A DNA stretch of 64,000 nt from Parelaphostrongylus tenuis (GCA_019055375.1 JAHQIW010000945.1:83650-147649), one strand, 5' to 3'; numbered from the stretch's first letter, positions 23,602-35,084 are shown. Numbers and translations: made by a program. Notes: generated from the letters alone by a model not told the origin.

Positions 23602-24662
23602 TTATTCTTCGTCGATGTTGTCGACAACGGTATCTTCCCAAGAGCCGACTAATGATTTGTATACATCCCAGTTTATGGTAGTTCTGGGACTTCGTTGTTT
23701 GAATTTAGCGGCTTTCTCTCTTCTGCTCGAAGATCGGAACGTTGCGCAAAGGAGGCGATGGTCTGATCCCGTGTAGAACTTGGGAACAACAGCGACGTCG
23801 GTCAGGCAAAACCTTCGATTTACTATGATGTAATCTATTTCGTTATGGTACTCTCCATTGGGAGACTCACACGTCCATCGCTGAGAAAGAGGCTTTTGGA
23901 ATTGCGAGTTACCATGGATGGTTTGGGTCGTCATGATGATCTCAGACAGCCTCTCACCCTGTTCATTCCATGCTAGTCCGTGGGTCCCTATGTGACGTTT
24001 TTCAGACGTTTTCTAGGTCCAGTTTTTGCGTTAGAATCTCCGACAATGACCTTGATGAATGTATGATCTTCTCTGAAGAATTTTTCGGGGTCCATATAGA
24101 ACGCTTCGACTTCGTCTTCGTCATAGCTTGATGTTGGTGGGTAAGCAGCGAAGATGGTCAAAGCCGGCATAGAACCACATAGTATCAACCGTAATCGTCC
24201 GATACGGGTTGTTACTTGTTCAGACGAATCAATGCTCACGGTCAAATTCGATTTGACGAGGACGCCAACGCCACCGACACCTCTGCCATAGCATGTTCCA
24301 GGGAACAGTTCCTCTCCGGTGTCATAGACAGCGTGAAAAGGATGGCGCCTTCTCGTCTCAGCCAGGCCAATGACGTCGTACCTTATTCTTCTTGCTTGAA
24401 TCAATAGATCTTCTACGGCAGATTGTTGAGCAAGGGTTCTTGCGTTGTAGGTACAGATCGTCATTTTAGTTCGTTTCGATCTTGGCAGCCTAGTTCGGCC
24501 CTGAGATTTTAGCAGCCTCTGCGTACTCGTCCTACCTGGCGCTGCCGTAACAGGGGCTCTTTCGGGGTCAGGGGAATGATGCCCATATTTGTTACTGTTT
24601 TTGGCATTTTGATACCCAACGTGTAGCTTGCCAGGCTCTAAACGTGGGGGCTGGGTACTCAT
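23602..24662 (-). pseudogene. RTE AP-endonuclease domain, copy E
   Basis: The first 224-residue frame (24662-23988) starts MSTQPPRLEPGK. It contains TICTYNARTL (residues about 68-77), an IGLAETRRR block with the metal-binding Glu, GGVGVLVKSNLTV, and VGDSNAKTG, where the usual GDFNA reads GDSNA. A frameshift at about 23990 separates it from 23934-23602, which carries WTCESPNGEYHNEIDYI and YTGSDHRLLCATF (the GSDH catalytic box). The domain would nick target DNA to prime reverse transcription. The frameshift makes it a pseudogene. Confidence 0.85.
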
Positions 24663-26559
24663 GAGTAGCTTGCCAGTCTCTCTCCGAGAGGCGGGAGGAG
24701 CTTATTTGTTGGAGGCGACTCCTAACCGCCTCCCATGTTCTTCCCAGCCGCTTGATTGCAGGCTTTTGGCCGACTTGACTCGTAGAGATAGAGTTTTTGT
24801 CAAGTCGGCGCTGCAGAAGCAGGGAGCTCGTCCCCTGAATCCACCTGCGTCTCTGGGAAGCACACAGTCGCTTTTGGTTCGCGTTTTATTCCCCTATCCA
24901 CCACCTGGGGACGCGCCACGTGCCCTCGCGACTAACCGGGCGGGATCCTTTAGAGAGGTAGGTCCGTGGTTGATAGCATATCTTCCACAATAAACACCTC
25001 TAATGAAAATGTGAAGGCAATTGGAGTACATAGCCTAGGTCAGTGTAGAAAGAGCGCACGTTCATCATTTCGTGGAGTGCTTTTCCGTTATCTTCACCTA
25101 GTTCAGCTCCTTCGAAAAAAAAAGGGCTTTCTACTTTTTTCGACATCTCAGTGATCAATCGATAGCATAAATTGCGACTATTAATGGTACGCACTTTGCT
25201 TAAATATGCATTTTTGTTGTGCTGCAGCAGCAAAAATAAAATGACATTTCTTCTCCAAAGGGTGGGAATCGCTGAAGATGCTCAGTAGGTATTACGCCTT
25301 TGTAAATTGTGTCATTTGCTCCTCATGACGTTTCACGTAGCTATTGTAAATCGTGCTCTCTATGAGATCATTGTACCTGCAGCCTACTACGACGATTTGG
25401 GAAAGACGCTTCATCTAGTTCTATGAGGTTTTCGTAGTCATTCGAGACCCTGGATCAAAAAAGTTTTAACAATTTATTTGTTTTCAAGATAGCTTCAATA
25501 CCGCATAGCAATAGCGAAAATAACAAAAAGAAGCAAGAAGAGTAAAGGCAAGAAGAAAATTGGTTTTCTCATTCAGACATTTCTCGCTGGATGAAACCCT
25601 TTCTCTAAGCTTTTAGTTTCGATTCGACAACTCAAATCTTGGTGATTATGAGTTGATCCATTATTGGTCTTCTCGAAAGTTTGAGAGTGTATGGCTAAAG
25701 AGATTTGATGCCCTGACTCTTCTAGGCGCTAAAAAAGAAAACCGATGAGATGGCGGCTGTCATTGAAGAGCCTCGTGTAAATTGATAAAGCAGATTCAGG
25801 TATTGATTACCATCAATTACTTATCTGCATTGTTGCGTGATTTCATAGCCGTTTCACATATTCCAGCCCCTTGTATGCACAAAAACCAGCGAATATTTCA
25901 CTCCTTTGTCGAATATGCTATTTTTGTCGTTTAGTGTGACAGTGTGAGCACGGGTACGCCTCTTCGAATTAAAGGGTAAGGTAGCCATCCAAAGACAGCA
26001 AATGTGGCTCACAAGGAGGAGTCAATCAGCTCTCTAGAAGGTATTTCGTCCAGCTCAAGTTCTTCTTCATTTACTTATATGCTCTTTCGATTTTAAGTTA
26101 TGCATCTAAGTATTTATTTGCATTGAGCTTGTTTTCAGAAAGATGCTTTGATATTTATCCAATTGCGCAGTTTTATTGCCATATTGCTCCTAACCTCATC
26201 TTAAATCGCAAAAGATCCCATGCGCTGCAAGGACACATAGAACTGTCCCATTTCGAAGGACTTATAGAATACTAGTCAAGAAATAATTTAGCAAATTTTT
26301 TTTAGTTTCTCATATTTTGAGTGATTCACCCATTGAGGAGACTCCCTTGTGCATAATCCGCAAAAGACATTAGCTTGAGCTACTTTTCGAGAGCATGATG
26401 GTGTTGAAAAGTCAACTCGAGAGGTCGCGAAGAGCCTAATACAATCCAGTTTGATAGTTCCCCTTTTGACTATTTTGTCCGTACTTTCCCGTTTCCCGCG
26501 CAAGGATTCAACCCCTTAGAAAAGAAGCAATTTTTAGATTTTTCTTCCAGGTTTCAGTA

Positions 26560-26960
26560 ACCATTTAATAGCTTTAATCAAATTCTTTTGAATAATACTT
26601 TCTATTTTCAAAATCACTTCATTGCTGCTCTGTAGCTGCAAAAAAATGTGTTTTTCATTCAAATATTTCTGTTGAGCGAAGAATTTTTTACAGGCCTTCA
26701 GTATTCATTCGATAGCTTAAATCTCGTTGATTTCAATAGTAATATTCTCTTATTGATTATTCAATCACTCACAAACTTTTTGTTGTAACAGCAAAAATAA
26801 AATTGTGTTTCTCATTCAAACATTTCTCGTTCAACAAAACTTTTCATTTACATTTTTACCAACTATCTGATAGCTTGAACTCCGCGACTCAAAGGATCTT
26901 ATCGGTCATTAAGAAAATTTTTTCTAGTCAGTTGCAAAAGCCAAAAAAAGGTATATCTTC
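26560..26960 (+). repeat. Dispersed repeat, two or more tandem units of about 155 bp
   Basis: Two units share TTCATTCAAATATTTCT or CTCATTCAAACATTTCT after a CTGTAGC or GTAACAGC plus AAAAATAAAATTGTG head (26630 and about 26785), followed about 90 bp later by ATTCGATAGCTTAAATCTCG or TATCTGATAGCTTGAACTC. The copies are about 155 bp apart. Related single copies occur at 21175-21290, 25110-25250, 49930-50080 and 51600-51740. Confidence 0.55.
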
Positions 26961-27164
26961 ACACAGCGCGACATTGGCACCAAATCACCGCGTTTTGTCG
27001 GTATGTGAATAGAATTTCGCGACATGGTTAGCAAACTATAGGACTTTTCCAATGGCAAATTTGCAAAATAAATCTTCCTCCGATTGTAGCCAAGCCTAAG
27101 ATGTCCTTTTCGAAATTGGAGCCGACATTCAAACTACCGAAGATCACTAAAGTCCGAAGGAAAA

Positions 27165-27310
27165 TCTTTGTTAAACGAGAAATCTTTGGATGAGAAACAT
27201 AATTTTTTCTTCGCTGTTACAGCGCAATAATAATGTCGTTATGAAAGCATGACAAACCATTCAAATTCTTTTGTTTTCAGCTATCGAATGACTATTAACT
27301 CTTGAAAGTA
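27165..27310 (-). repeat. Inverted copy of the 155-bp dispersed repeat
   Basis: The minus strand gives CGCTGTAACAGCGAAGAAAA, then ATTATGTTTCTCATCC, AGATTTCTCGTT, matching the unit at 26785 onward. Confidence 0.45.
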
Positions 27311-29814
27311 ACTAAAAAACAACGTCATATTCACGAGTTCAAAACAGGGTGCGGATAATGGAAATGTACAGAGCTCCGTGTGAATAAATTAATTTACTCA
27401 CTGAATTGTCAATGCATGATGTAAATTTGACGTTAACCAATAATTGGGGTGACACCTGCTCATTGAAAAACAAGAAATGGTCCTCATCAATGTTCTGCCA
27501 CAAATTTCCAACTTAGATCCAGTTAGGTACGGTAAGATGACAATTAAGTTTTAAGCGGCCACAGTCAGTTTTTTTTGAATTTCACGGTCATAGTATCACA
27601 AGTCTGATTAGTTTATCTAGCAATAATGACGCCTAGGTCGGCATGTTGAAAGAAGTGTATTTAGGCTTACGCGCTCCTCTGCAGCGGTTCTTATTGCTCC
27701 ACAGAACTATTTTACGGCGTATTAGGTACTGAGCCGTTAATTGATTTAGAAAAAAATGTCTCATTTCTAAATTTGACTCAAACCGACGTATAGGTATGAG
27801 ACTGCACTACATTGAGGAATTCGAGGGTTGTGCATTTTTAACGATCAAAATTCAAAGTTGTATGCTCAGCTATTATAAAAAACTTTCTTTCCTCAGTCAT
27901 AGCGTTTGTTGGGCCCTGCCTTTGCATCCGCTTTTAAATTTCCTTCCGATGTGAATGGCAAGTTCTCATGTTCAAGTTTTTGTCAACTGGACTAGTACTC
28001 CACAGAAAGGTGGAAAGCCAAAATAGCCTCACATAATAGGGTAACCCAGGAAGTATGATTTATTTTGTGCTTAAGCCTGTTATAAAAGAATCTCTTCCGC
28101 GATTTTGTTGACAGCTTTTTTTGAATTCCTCGCAACAAATTTTCAACCGTGCACATTTATCTGGCCATGTAATCAATAGCCTCACGCAGTCAAAAACAAG
28201 CAACTTCTCTTATTTCACCAAAACAATTCTAATTTTCTCAATATCTCGACTTTATTTCCCCATGAGCATAAAATTTTCAATGCTGAGGTAGCTGTATAAT
28301 ATGTAGTATATCATCTAGCAGAACGTACTGATGCCTACTTATTCGCCTCCAATAGTCTGTTCGTAAATCTGATTCCTAGTTCGTATTCACAGTAGCTTCA
28401 AATCCGACCATTCCTTGAGAAATCTGGATTTTTTTTACTAAACGTTGATTGCATCTTTAACGCCATAAAGCAATCCGTGTGCTATGAATCTATGATGTTC
28501 GAACACTCTCATCACTTCTATGACCAAAAAATCGCCTTGAATTGCTGAAAACTTGGCACATTCGCTAATGGTCTTGATAACTGAATAGCCGTCACGTGCT
28601 GTGTTGATCCTAGAAGTGCCAAACGTTTGCTTGCAAGTATGTTCATAGAGGCGCTTCTAATGATGCGTTAGTTAGCGTGCACAGAGAGGTTGTAGAATTG
28701 ATTTGCCTTAGAACGAACTAATGGCTGCCGTGCAACCAGCTCTCAACACATCAATTTGAAATGTCTCGTACAAGATTGTTTTGGTTTCCTCAGGTTACAT
28801 TTCTCGTCTACGTGGGTATTGCAAAAAGCGAAGCATATCGCAATTGTTGAGGTGAAATAAAAACGAGTTCTCATTGCTTGTGGAGTCGTACTTCGTAGTG
28901 CTTTTTCTTTGAAGGATTAAACATGACACAGCAGCAATTTATGCAATAATACTTGACCTGAAAATAGCAGAAGAGGCATAGCTGTTTTGCGAACACTTGA
29001 GCTTCGTTCACTTCAATAGCTCGCACGACTTTTCATGCCTCGTGTTCCAATAACAGAGTCTGTGGGAATCTTGAAAGAAAAGTGTCCAACTTATTGTAAT
29101 GCTTCGCTTTGATGAATCGGATGATCAGGGTGGTGAAATCAATGTCCACCCATTGCTGAACGAAGTGAAAGACCACCCCGTCGTTTTGATTTCTCACAAG
29201 ATGAGCAAAAATGACATGGTGGAAGTTGACTTTTGCATTTCACTCATCGAGCGGTTTCAATGATAAGACGACTTCTATTTAAGATGTTGGAGAAAATCAC
29301 CTTCAGTAAGAGACGGTAGAGTGTTATCATTTGAAGAATTGAAAACCAGACAGATAAGTAGAAGCTAGAGGTTTGAATTAAAAAGATCGCGTACTTTGTT
29401 TTCCATACATATCAATTTTTTGGTAATATTGACTGTCCTATTGGTATCCGTCAGGCCAAACATTTCAAGAGTGTAAGAGAACTATATAAGCAAAAGATGT
29501 TCAAAAGGTGAGAGGTGATGCTTGCATTTCGCTGAAGAGCCTTACTGGTAAAATAGTTTATATTTTAGATAGCAGCCGGAGAAAATCACCGTGTCGAAGC
29601 AACCGGTTTAACAGTCTGGGCGGCACTCGCTAGCAGTGGGCTATGCGTCTCTGTGCGAAACTGTCGTTATGCTTGGACTCTCTTGCAGCAAGCGTCTTCA
29701 CTCCACGCAAGCGTCTCGGTAGGTGATAGGGACCGTGACAAAACTGAAAGTTACAACAAAAGCAGAGGAGAGCACGCCATGGGTATGGACAACGACTTAC
29801 TAGAAAGCTGCCAC

Positions 29815-30215
29815 TATCGACACCACTATCATCATCACTATCACTAATACTGTCAGTATCACTACCACTATCATTGTCGCTATCATTATCATTTTCACTA
29901 CCATCATTGTCACCATCATCATTATCAATGTTATCGTTACTATCATCACTATCACTGTCATTATGACTATCATCGTTATCACTAATCACTATCACTATCA
30001 TCACTGTCATTGCTATCACTACCACTATCATTATCACCATAGTCGTTATCACTAATCACTTTCACTACCATCCATACCACTAACATCACTATCACTGTCA
30101 TTATCATCACTGTCATCATCATCACTATCACTTTCTCTATCGTTATCACTATGATTATCATTATCACTTTCACTAGCATTATCATTGTCACTATCATTAA
30201 TATTATCACAATCAT
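29815..30215. repeat. TCA/ATC-rich minisatellite
   Basis: About 400 bp of degenerate (ATCACT)/(ATCATT) triplet and hexamer repeats, for example CACTATCATCATCACTATC. Both the open frames over it (DDSD-rich and hydrophobic MIVV-rich) are products of the repeat, not genes. Confidence 0.9.
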
Positions 30216-31497
30216 TATTGAATGAAAGTATGATTCAATTTACCAGCTACAAGTTCGACTGTTCGTCAATGGAATGTCTATGCATTGAATGGAATGCACT
30301 GTGCAAGTGCCCTTATCAGAGGTCACAAGCAGCAAAAAAGGGTGGCAATTACTATCTCTTTCGTAATTAGTAGCATTATCGAGAGCATGATCATTATCAC
30401 GATCACAGCCATTTCCATTGTTATCATTTAGCGATGTGGTCTTGCCGTTGAAACATATGAAATGTAGATAAAATATGGAAGATATAGATAATCTCTTTGC
30501 TGAGAATATCTCTATAGAAAGTTTTCAATTAAATTCCATCATCACATAATGAAAATGCTCTCTGAAAACCATCTGGGTTCGTCTCCCGCATCACGATTTT
30601 GTCTGGAGCCTGCCTTTTCACGAGACCCGCCGCCTTTTTCACGGGGAGCAACGCCGCCATAACAGTAACTGAGGAGATTCGACGTGACGCGGTGTGGGAC
30701 GAAACGTTCCACATGCTTCTCGTCGTGTTAAGAAACAGAGATTGTCTCTCATTGAGCGAATATATTAATCAGCCGGTGTGGGAAATACGAGCCGGCTGTA
30801 TGAGTTACTGCGCAACGATTGACCGTAGTGATTACTTGCAAGTGAACACATTAGTAGTGAAGAATCAATCTATCAAGTAGAAAAAAATTATTCAGACGAA
30901 TAACTCCTATGTGCGCGACGTCGCGTTGGTCGCTCGTGCGAATCTCAGAGAGGCAGCGTCTACACATCGGTCGCGCTTGCAAATGCAGCCTGTTTTGTTT
31001 GAAGACACGACAACGCCACTGCAGTAGCTGGTGAGACGCGACGTCGCGTAGCGTGCTACGTAGAATAGCACGTGTCTCCAAAGGGATATTGATATCTCCT
31101 CTACTGGTGGAGAACAGCACAGGCTGATCTGTGAATCTATGTTTTTGAAAACATAAACCATAACCCTTTGAAAGAGGGCTATGAAAAGATATGAATGAGA
31201 CTAAACACAAATGAAGCTCGTAAGTAAAATTTCTTGAAATGTGTCTCACAAACGGTTTTGGTGTGCATTACGCTGACTGAATCGAATTACGAAGCTATGG
31301 TAGAGCTCAGCATCGATACTCTTATAGAAAACATAGCCGAACATCTTTTGTTTGGTATGAATCTGAATTAAGATGAAAAGTAATGACGTCAGTGGCAATT
31401 ACAGTTTATCTGCAATTGAACTGGTAGAAAAACAACAGTGTTTTCACTCGAAGAGGAAGAAATGTTTAGTACCGTATTACAGATGTACAAAAATCAA
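30216..31497. other. Noncoding stretch with a GC-rich block
   Basis: No gene is recognised. From about 30905 to 31100 the sequence becomes CpG-rich and contains the 12-nt perfect palindrome CGCGACGTCGCG twice (30914-30925 and 31037-31048), followed by short hairpins (GTGCTA ... TAGCAC; ATGTTTTTGAAAACAT near 31140). It may be a small transposable element. Confidence 0.4.
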
Positions 31498-31890
31498 TTA
31501 CCACACCACATAAGGATGGAATGGATATTTTTTTGCATTCATGTAGATTCGAAGGTGGACATCACAAAAAATTGAATGCCTGTCTTGTGTTCGACCAACT
31601 AAGGTCAGTATAGTTCTGTAAAAAACATCAATTTCATCAAGTCTCACACCGTTATGTTGGTTTTTAGGAGTACCCACAGAGATATGATTTTTGCTCTTTA
31701 TGCAGTTCGCCAAAAATTTGCTGACCACAAAGGGGCCGTTTGGCAGGAATTCAAAATTGTAAAGTTCAGCCATCTCTGTACTGAATAGGCAATCTACATC
31801 AATGTTTTGTCTAGCTGCTGTTACCGAGATAAAGAAAGTAAGGAAAAACCAATCGATTTTCACTAGCGGGTGCTGCGAATTTGAGAGCTT
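31498..31890 (-). CDS. Possible exon of an unknown secreted protein
   Basis: The minus strand stays open for 222 codons from 32166 to 31498. Within it, KIDWFFLTFFISVTAARQ (about 31872-31819) looks like a signal peptide with a charged start, hydrophobic core and AxA-like end. It is followed by about 105 residues with three cysteines (DVDC, ANC, FCD) ending PFHPYVVW. The codon where a start is expected is GTG, not ATG, so the real start may lie on another exon or have been lost. I do not recognise the family. The upstream half of the frame (31890-32166) is repeat-like, resembling 40060-40235, and is probably not coding. Confidence 0.28.
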   Translation of the reverse strand, partial: KLSNSQHPLVKIDWFFLTFFISVTAARQNIDVDCLFSTEMAELYNFEFLPNGPFVVSKFLANCIKSKNHISVGTPKNQHNGVRLDEIDVFYRTILTLVGRTQDRHSIFCDVHLRIYMNAKKYPFHPYVVW

Positions 31891-32165
31891 CGGTGAAGTC
31901 GCACAGTTGACTCTAAGAAATGGTAGCGCTGGAACACATGGAAAAGGCCGAAGTAGATTGAGCAATATAATGTGGAAGAAATTCAGTAGTAGAGCTGAAA
32001 CCTTCACAAAAACCAATGAAGAAGCGGAGACGATAGGATTCGAGCTCCAGCGGGGACGAAGGCTAAGGGAAACGAGGGCGCACAGCTGTGGACAATCGAC
32101 TAGAGTCAGTGGGTTTGAAGAAAAAGCAGCCGTTGAAATTTTAGCCAAACAAAATTTTTGTGTCA
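31870..32165 (+). repeat. Repeat pair member (partner 40060-40235)
   Basis: GCGCACAGCTGTGGACAATC, ACTAGAGTCAGTGGGTTTGA and ATTTTAGCC align with GTGCACAGTTG, ACTCGAGTCACCGGTTTTGA and ACTCTAACC at 40137-40197. Translated on the plus strand, both give a TRVxGFE core (STRVSGFEE, LTRVTGFEG), so an old shared coding exon is possible. Confidence 0.4.
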
Positions 32166-32308
32166 TTTTTCTTTAGCCAGGCGAATCACAAAAGAAGCTG
32201 ATGGCGAAGCAGCCGTCATTTTAATTTTTCGGCTAATAGCAACTCTGTTGAGAGTGGGGCGAAGTCGAATCAGCTTCCTTATTAGTTAAAAACAATCTTA
32301 TAGAATGG

Positions 32309-32390
32309 TATACATATATATATATACATATATATATACATATATATATATAAATATATGAATATATATACACATATATATGCCATATAT
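32309..32390. repeat. TA/CATA microsatellite
   Basis: An alternating TATATA/TACATA run with interruptions. Confidence 0.9.
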
Positions 32391-33065
32391 TGAAATGGTG
32401 ATATTCACGATGATGTGTTATCCCCAAAAATACATCTCCCCCCCTGTTATAAAGTAACGTTGACAAGTAGAGCGTGTGACTCTGACAAAGCGGGCGCTGC
32501 CACCGAATCGTACGTAGGCCACTTATATAGAGACTTTCCTATCGAATAGTCTCTATTTGATCTATCACAAGACTTCTTCACCTCAATAACTCGATAGACA
32601 ATAACACGTCAATACTTATACGCCGACCAGTACAAGAACCAAACAGTTGCATACGTACTCAAAGAAAAATCAAAAGCTAATATAGAGCGATCCGAGATGT
32701 GCATATGGATGTGTCGAGGGTAGGCTACATTCGGCGTGACCAACCAATTGAGCGATCGGCTCGGCACCGGCGGCATCGAGACTGACCATCACGGCGACAG
32801 TCGACCATCGCGTGCTCACACTACCAACACGCTTCTCCTATCTTCCGTATTAATTTTCTGTTTAACCTAAGTTGTCCTATTTGTCATCCTCCCATTTGGG
32901 TTGAGTTCTTGCCTTCACAGCACGTCATCAAGCTTAGCCACTCTATAATCCATTTCAGGTCTATAACTTGCTCAATGTAGTATTGATAAGCCTATATCTG
33001 CTGCTTGATTGTTGAATGCCCGTGACCGTTCTCATCCCTGACATATGAGCTGCTTATTCATGTTG
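32391..33065. other. Noncoding stretch
   Basis: No gene is recognised. A small hairpin (AGAGACT ... AGTCTCT) lies at about 32528-32554, and the block 32690-32800 is GC-richer. Confidence 0.4.
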
Positions 33066-33210
33066 TTTTGAATGCCGTATTTGTGTAGTGCAGCGAAACG
33101 TTGGGGCATAACTCACTTGACATTTGTATTTTTAGTTAAATTGAGTGCCGTATTTGTATAATGCAGCGAAATATTCGGCCTAAACTTACTTGACATTTGT
33201 ATTTTAAGTT
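33066..33210 (+). repeat. Tandem duplication, period 73 bp
   Basis: Two units share TGCCGTATTTGT, GTAGTGCAGCGAAACG (or ATAATGCAGCGAAATA), then ACTTGACATTTGTATTTT. GCCGTATTT starts at 33074 and again at 33147. The GCAGCGAAACG ... GGGGCAT stretch resembles the 3' half of a hammerhead, but no CUGANGA precedes it. Confidence 0.75.
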
Positions 33211-33366
33211 GTACCGTTCGTACAAACTGGTGTATTGAGTCAATGTTAGAGATCTTACTGAATAATCATTATTTTGTGTATAATTTTGGCTGTACACACA
33301 TTACTGTTTCAAAGTTACTGTTACTTTAGTGTTAGTTTTTGTCTGCGTTGTAACTAATGATATGAA

Positions 33367-33388
33367 GGTTTAATTACCCAGGTTTGAG
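33367..33388 (+). other. SL1 spliced-leader-like sequence
   Basis: The 22 nt starting GGTTTAATTACCCA match the nematode SL1 exon at 21 of 22 positions; the only difference is G for A at position 15. The following bases are TTGCACGG, not the GT splice donor of an SL RNA gene, so this is not an SL RNA gene. It is more likely the 5' end of a reverse-transcribed, trans-spliced RNA. Chance is very unlikely for a 21/22 match in 64 kb. Confidence 0.75.
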
Positions 33389-33690
33389 TTGCACGGATCG
33401 AACAACTGACATATCCATCTCGAGGAAGGCTTTAGACGTTTCTATATTGAGGGTTTACAGCGAAGTTCGGGAACAGTCGAGTGGAAGAATATAGGCAGTT
33501 GTTTGTGAGGCAGTGACGGAGGAACTGCTGTACGAGTATTAGTAACACCCAGCGCAAAGCTGACCTTACCGACTTTTCCGGCAATCGATGAACCAGCACT
33601 ACACGGAATTCTTGTCCTGGCGTTCTCCGAAATTGCTAGGAAATTTGTTAGATCAACAATATGCGGTGTTCATGAATAGAACGAAAATCC

Positions 33691-33990
33691 TCAAAGTCCA
33701 ACTATATCAAGTACATAGAGAGCTTTAGTCTTCATCCTGGCGGCAAATGTGCGATTAAGTGGCAGAAATACGTTACAGCTCGCTGTACTTTGGAAGAGTA
33801 TCTTGATATTATACATATCATTCCACAAATATCGCCTATGGTTTGCCATCTGCTTCATCGTCTGTTGAAAATATTTCTGAGCGTTGAACTGGGTGCCTTC
33901 ATATCTGCGGTGGTCTATAAACAGTGCACAGTCCACCGCACCGAGGACTATGTGGAATTCCAGCGCCGAGGAAGCCTGTAAAGAAGGTAA
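33691..33990 (-). pseudogene. Possible PIF/Harbinger transposase relic
   Basis: The minus-strand frame reads FHIVLGAVDCALFID, then YEGTQFNAQKYFQQTMKQM, then ANHRRYLW and ILFQSTASCNVF. Harbinger-type transposases have a GaiDgthi block with the first catalytic Asp, a Y-N-RKgyfSiN-Q block, and a later GS.HDs.vf.nS block. The first two can be traced here. The third has lost its Asp. No TIRs were found. It could be chance resemblance. Confidence 0.35.
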
Positions 33991-35084
33991 ACTCCGAATT
34001 CATAAATTATATCTGTCGTTTTGGCATTATCGTAGTCACTAGGTGCAATGTGGTGAAGCATTTCCGAGATGTGTGAATGAGAAAACCGTACGATTATTTT
34101 GTGTTCATCCATTTCTCAATCGTTTAGTGACAAAGTCTTTTTTGCTCTTCCATTTGAATTTGAGTAGTCAATCGAAAGCTCAAATTCAAATCTTGAAGAC
34201 TGCAGCATCACAGCTGTTTTTCGAAAAGCCCCGTAAAAGTGCTGTAGCAACGTAGATGGCCACTGTTCTCATTCATCAAGCAATTCTTTCTCGGCTAAGA
34301 TTTTCAGATGGCCTTTTGACATTTTCTAGTAGTTATTCGCCAGTATTATTCCGGCTACCTTGAGATAAGTTTAGCTTGTGAGAAGATTTCCATATATCGC
34401 TGAAAAAGCAAAGAGAAGACGACGTTTAGCATTTTTAGGCTTAAGCACATGTTTCATAGCGCTCTATCCAGTGAAAGGAAAATAAAAATATAACGCTATA
34501 AAACGGTAAAACAAGTTTTTTTTTTACAGCAACGTTATGGAAAACCTGTGTGAGTCATCAAATTTATTGTCACTGCAAGAGCATATTTTGAGGGACTCTT
34601 TGTAATACAAGCAAACGATTTGAATCGCAGAGATTTAAGCTACTGAATGACAACTAGAGGCCTGGAAGAGAACGGTTTATGCCCTGTCCTCAAGGAATTG
34701 ATAACTTGAAGTGTTCAAATTATATCGAGAAAAATTGTCCCACATCTAGCTAAATACCAGTCATATGAGCAGGTAGTACGGCTTACTTGACGTGTTGTCA
34801 TGTGATATTAAGTCATTCGGCCTTTTAAGCAATATATTACCTCAGTAACTGATAGCGCTACGATACGATTGCACCACACCTCATTATTAGATTTTATTCT
34901 CCTCGTGACAAAATCTCGCTTTCAATCCGTTACAGAAGCGCTCCCGGGTATCTCGAGTATTGTTCCCGACCGAAACTCATTGAATAAATAACACAAAACT
35001 CACAACAAGATTGCGGCAAGTTATGAAAACGATATCAAAGCTTGGAATCTTTTTCTGTAAATATAGTTAATTTTTTTGTCAGTT
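33991..35084. other. Noncoding stretch
   Basis: A degenerate dispersed-repeat copy lies at 34130-34255 (AGTCAATCGAAAGCTCAAAT, GTGCTGTAGCAACG). Nothing else is recognised. Confidence 0.4.

Larger units (their letters stand above)
21600..24970 (-). mobile_element. RTE-clade retrotransposon copy E, nearly full length, inactivated
   Basis: An approximately 3.37-kb element on the minus strand. Its 5' end at 24970 starts (A)CCACGGACC, the same boundary as in copies C and F. The 3' end near 21605 reads GACAGGTGTTACAGGTGATG. The 5' UTR keeps the GGAGGCG ... CGCCTCC hairpin. Frames are long (224, 110, 257 and 298 residues), so it is young, but it carries nonsense codons at 22759-22761 and 22601-22603, small indels near 22690, and a catalytic Asp changed to Asn at 22735-22737. 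All except the indels are shared with copy F. Confidence 0.93.
24971..29814. other. Long noncoding stretch with dispersed repeats
   Basis: No gene is recognised; the longest frames are under 80 codons. The recognisable content is copies of the 'ATCGATAGC / AGCAAAAATAAAATTG' repeat at about 25110-25250, 26560-26960 and, inverted, 27165-27310. The stretch 27330-29600 shows nothing I can name. Confidence 0.45.

Noticed and set aside
33367..33388. SL1 RNA gene
   Set aside because: No GT donor or downstream SL RNA body follows the leader.
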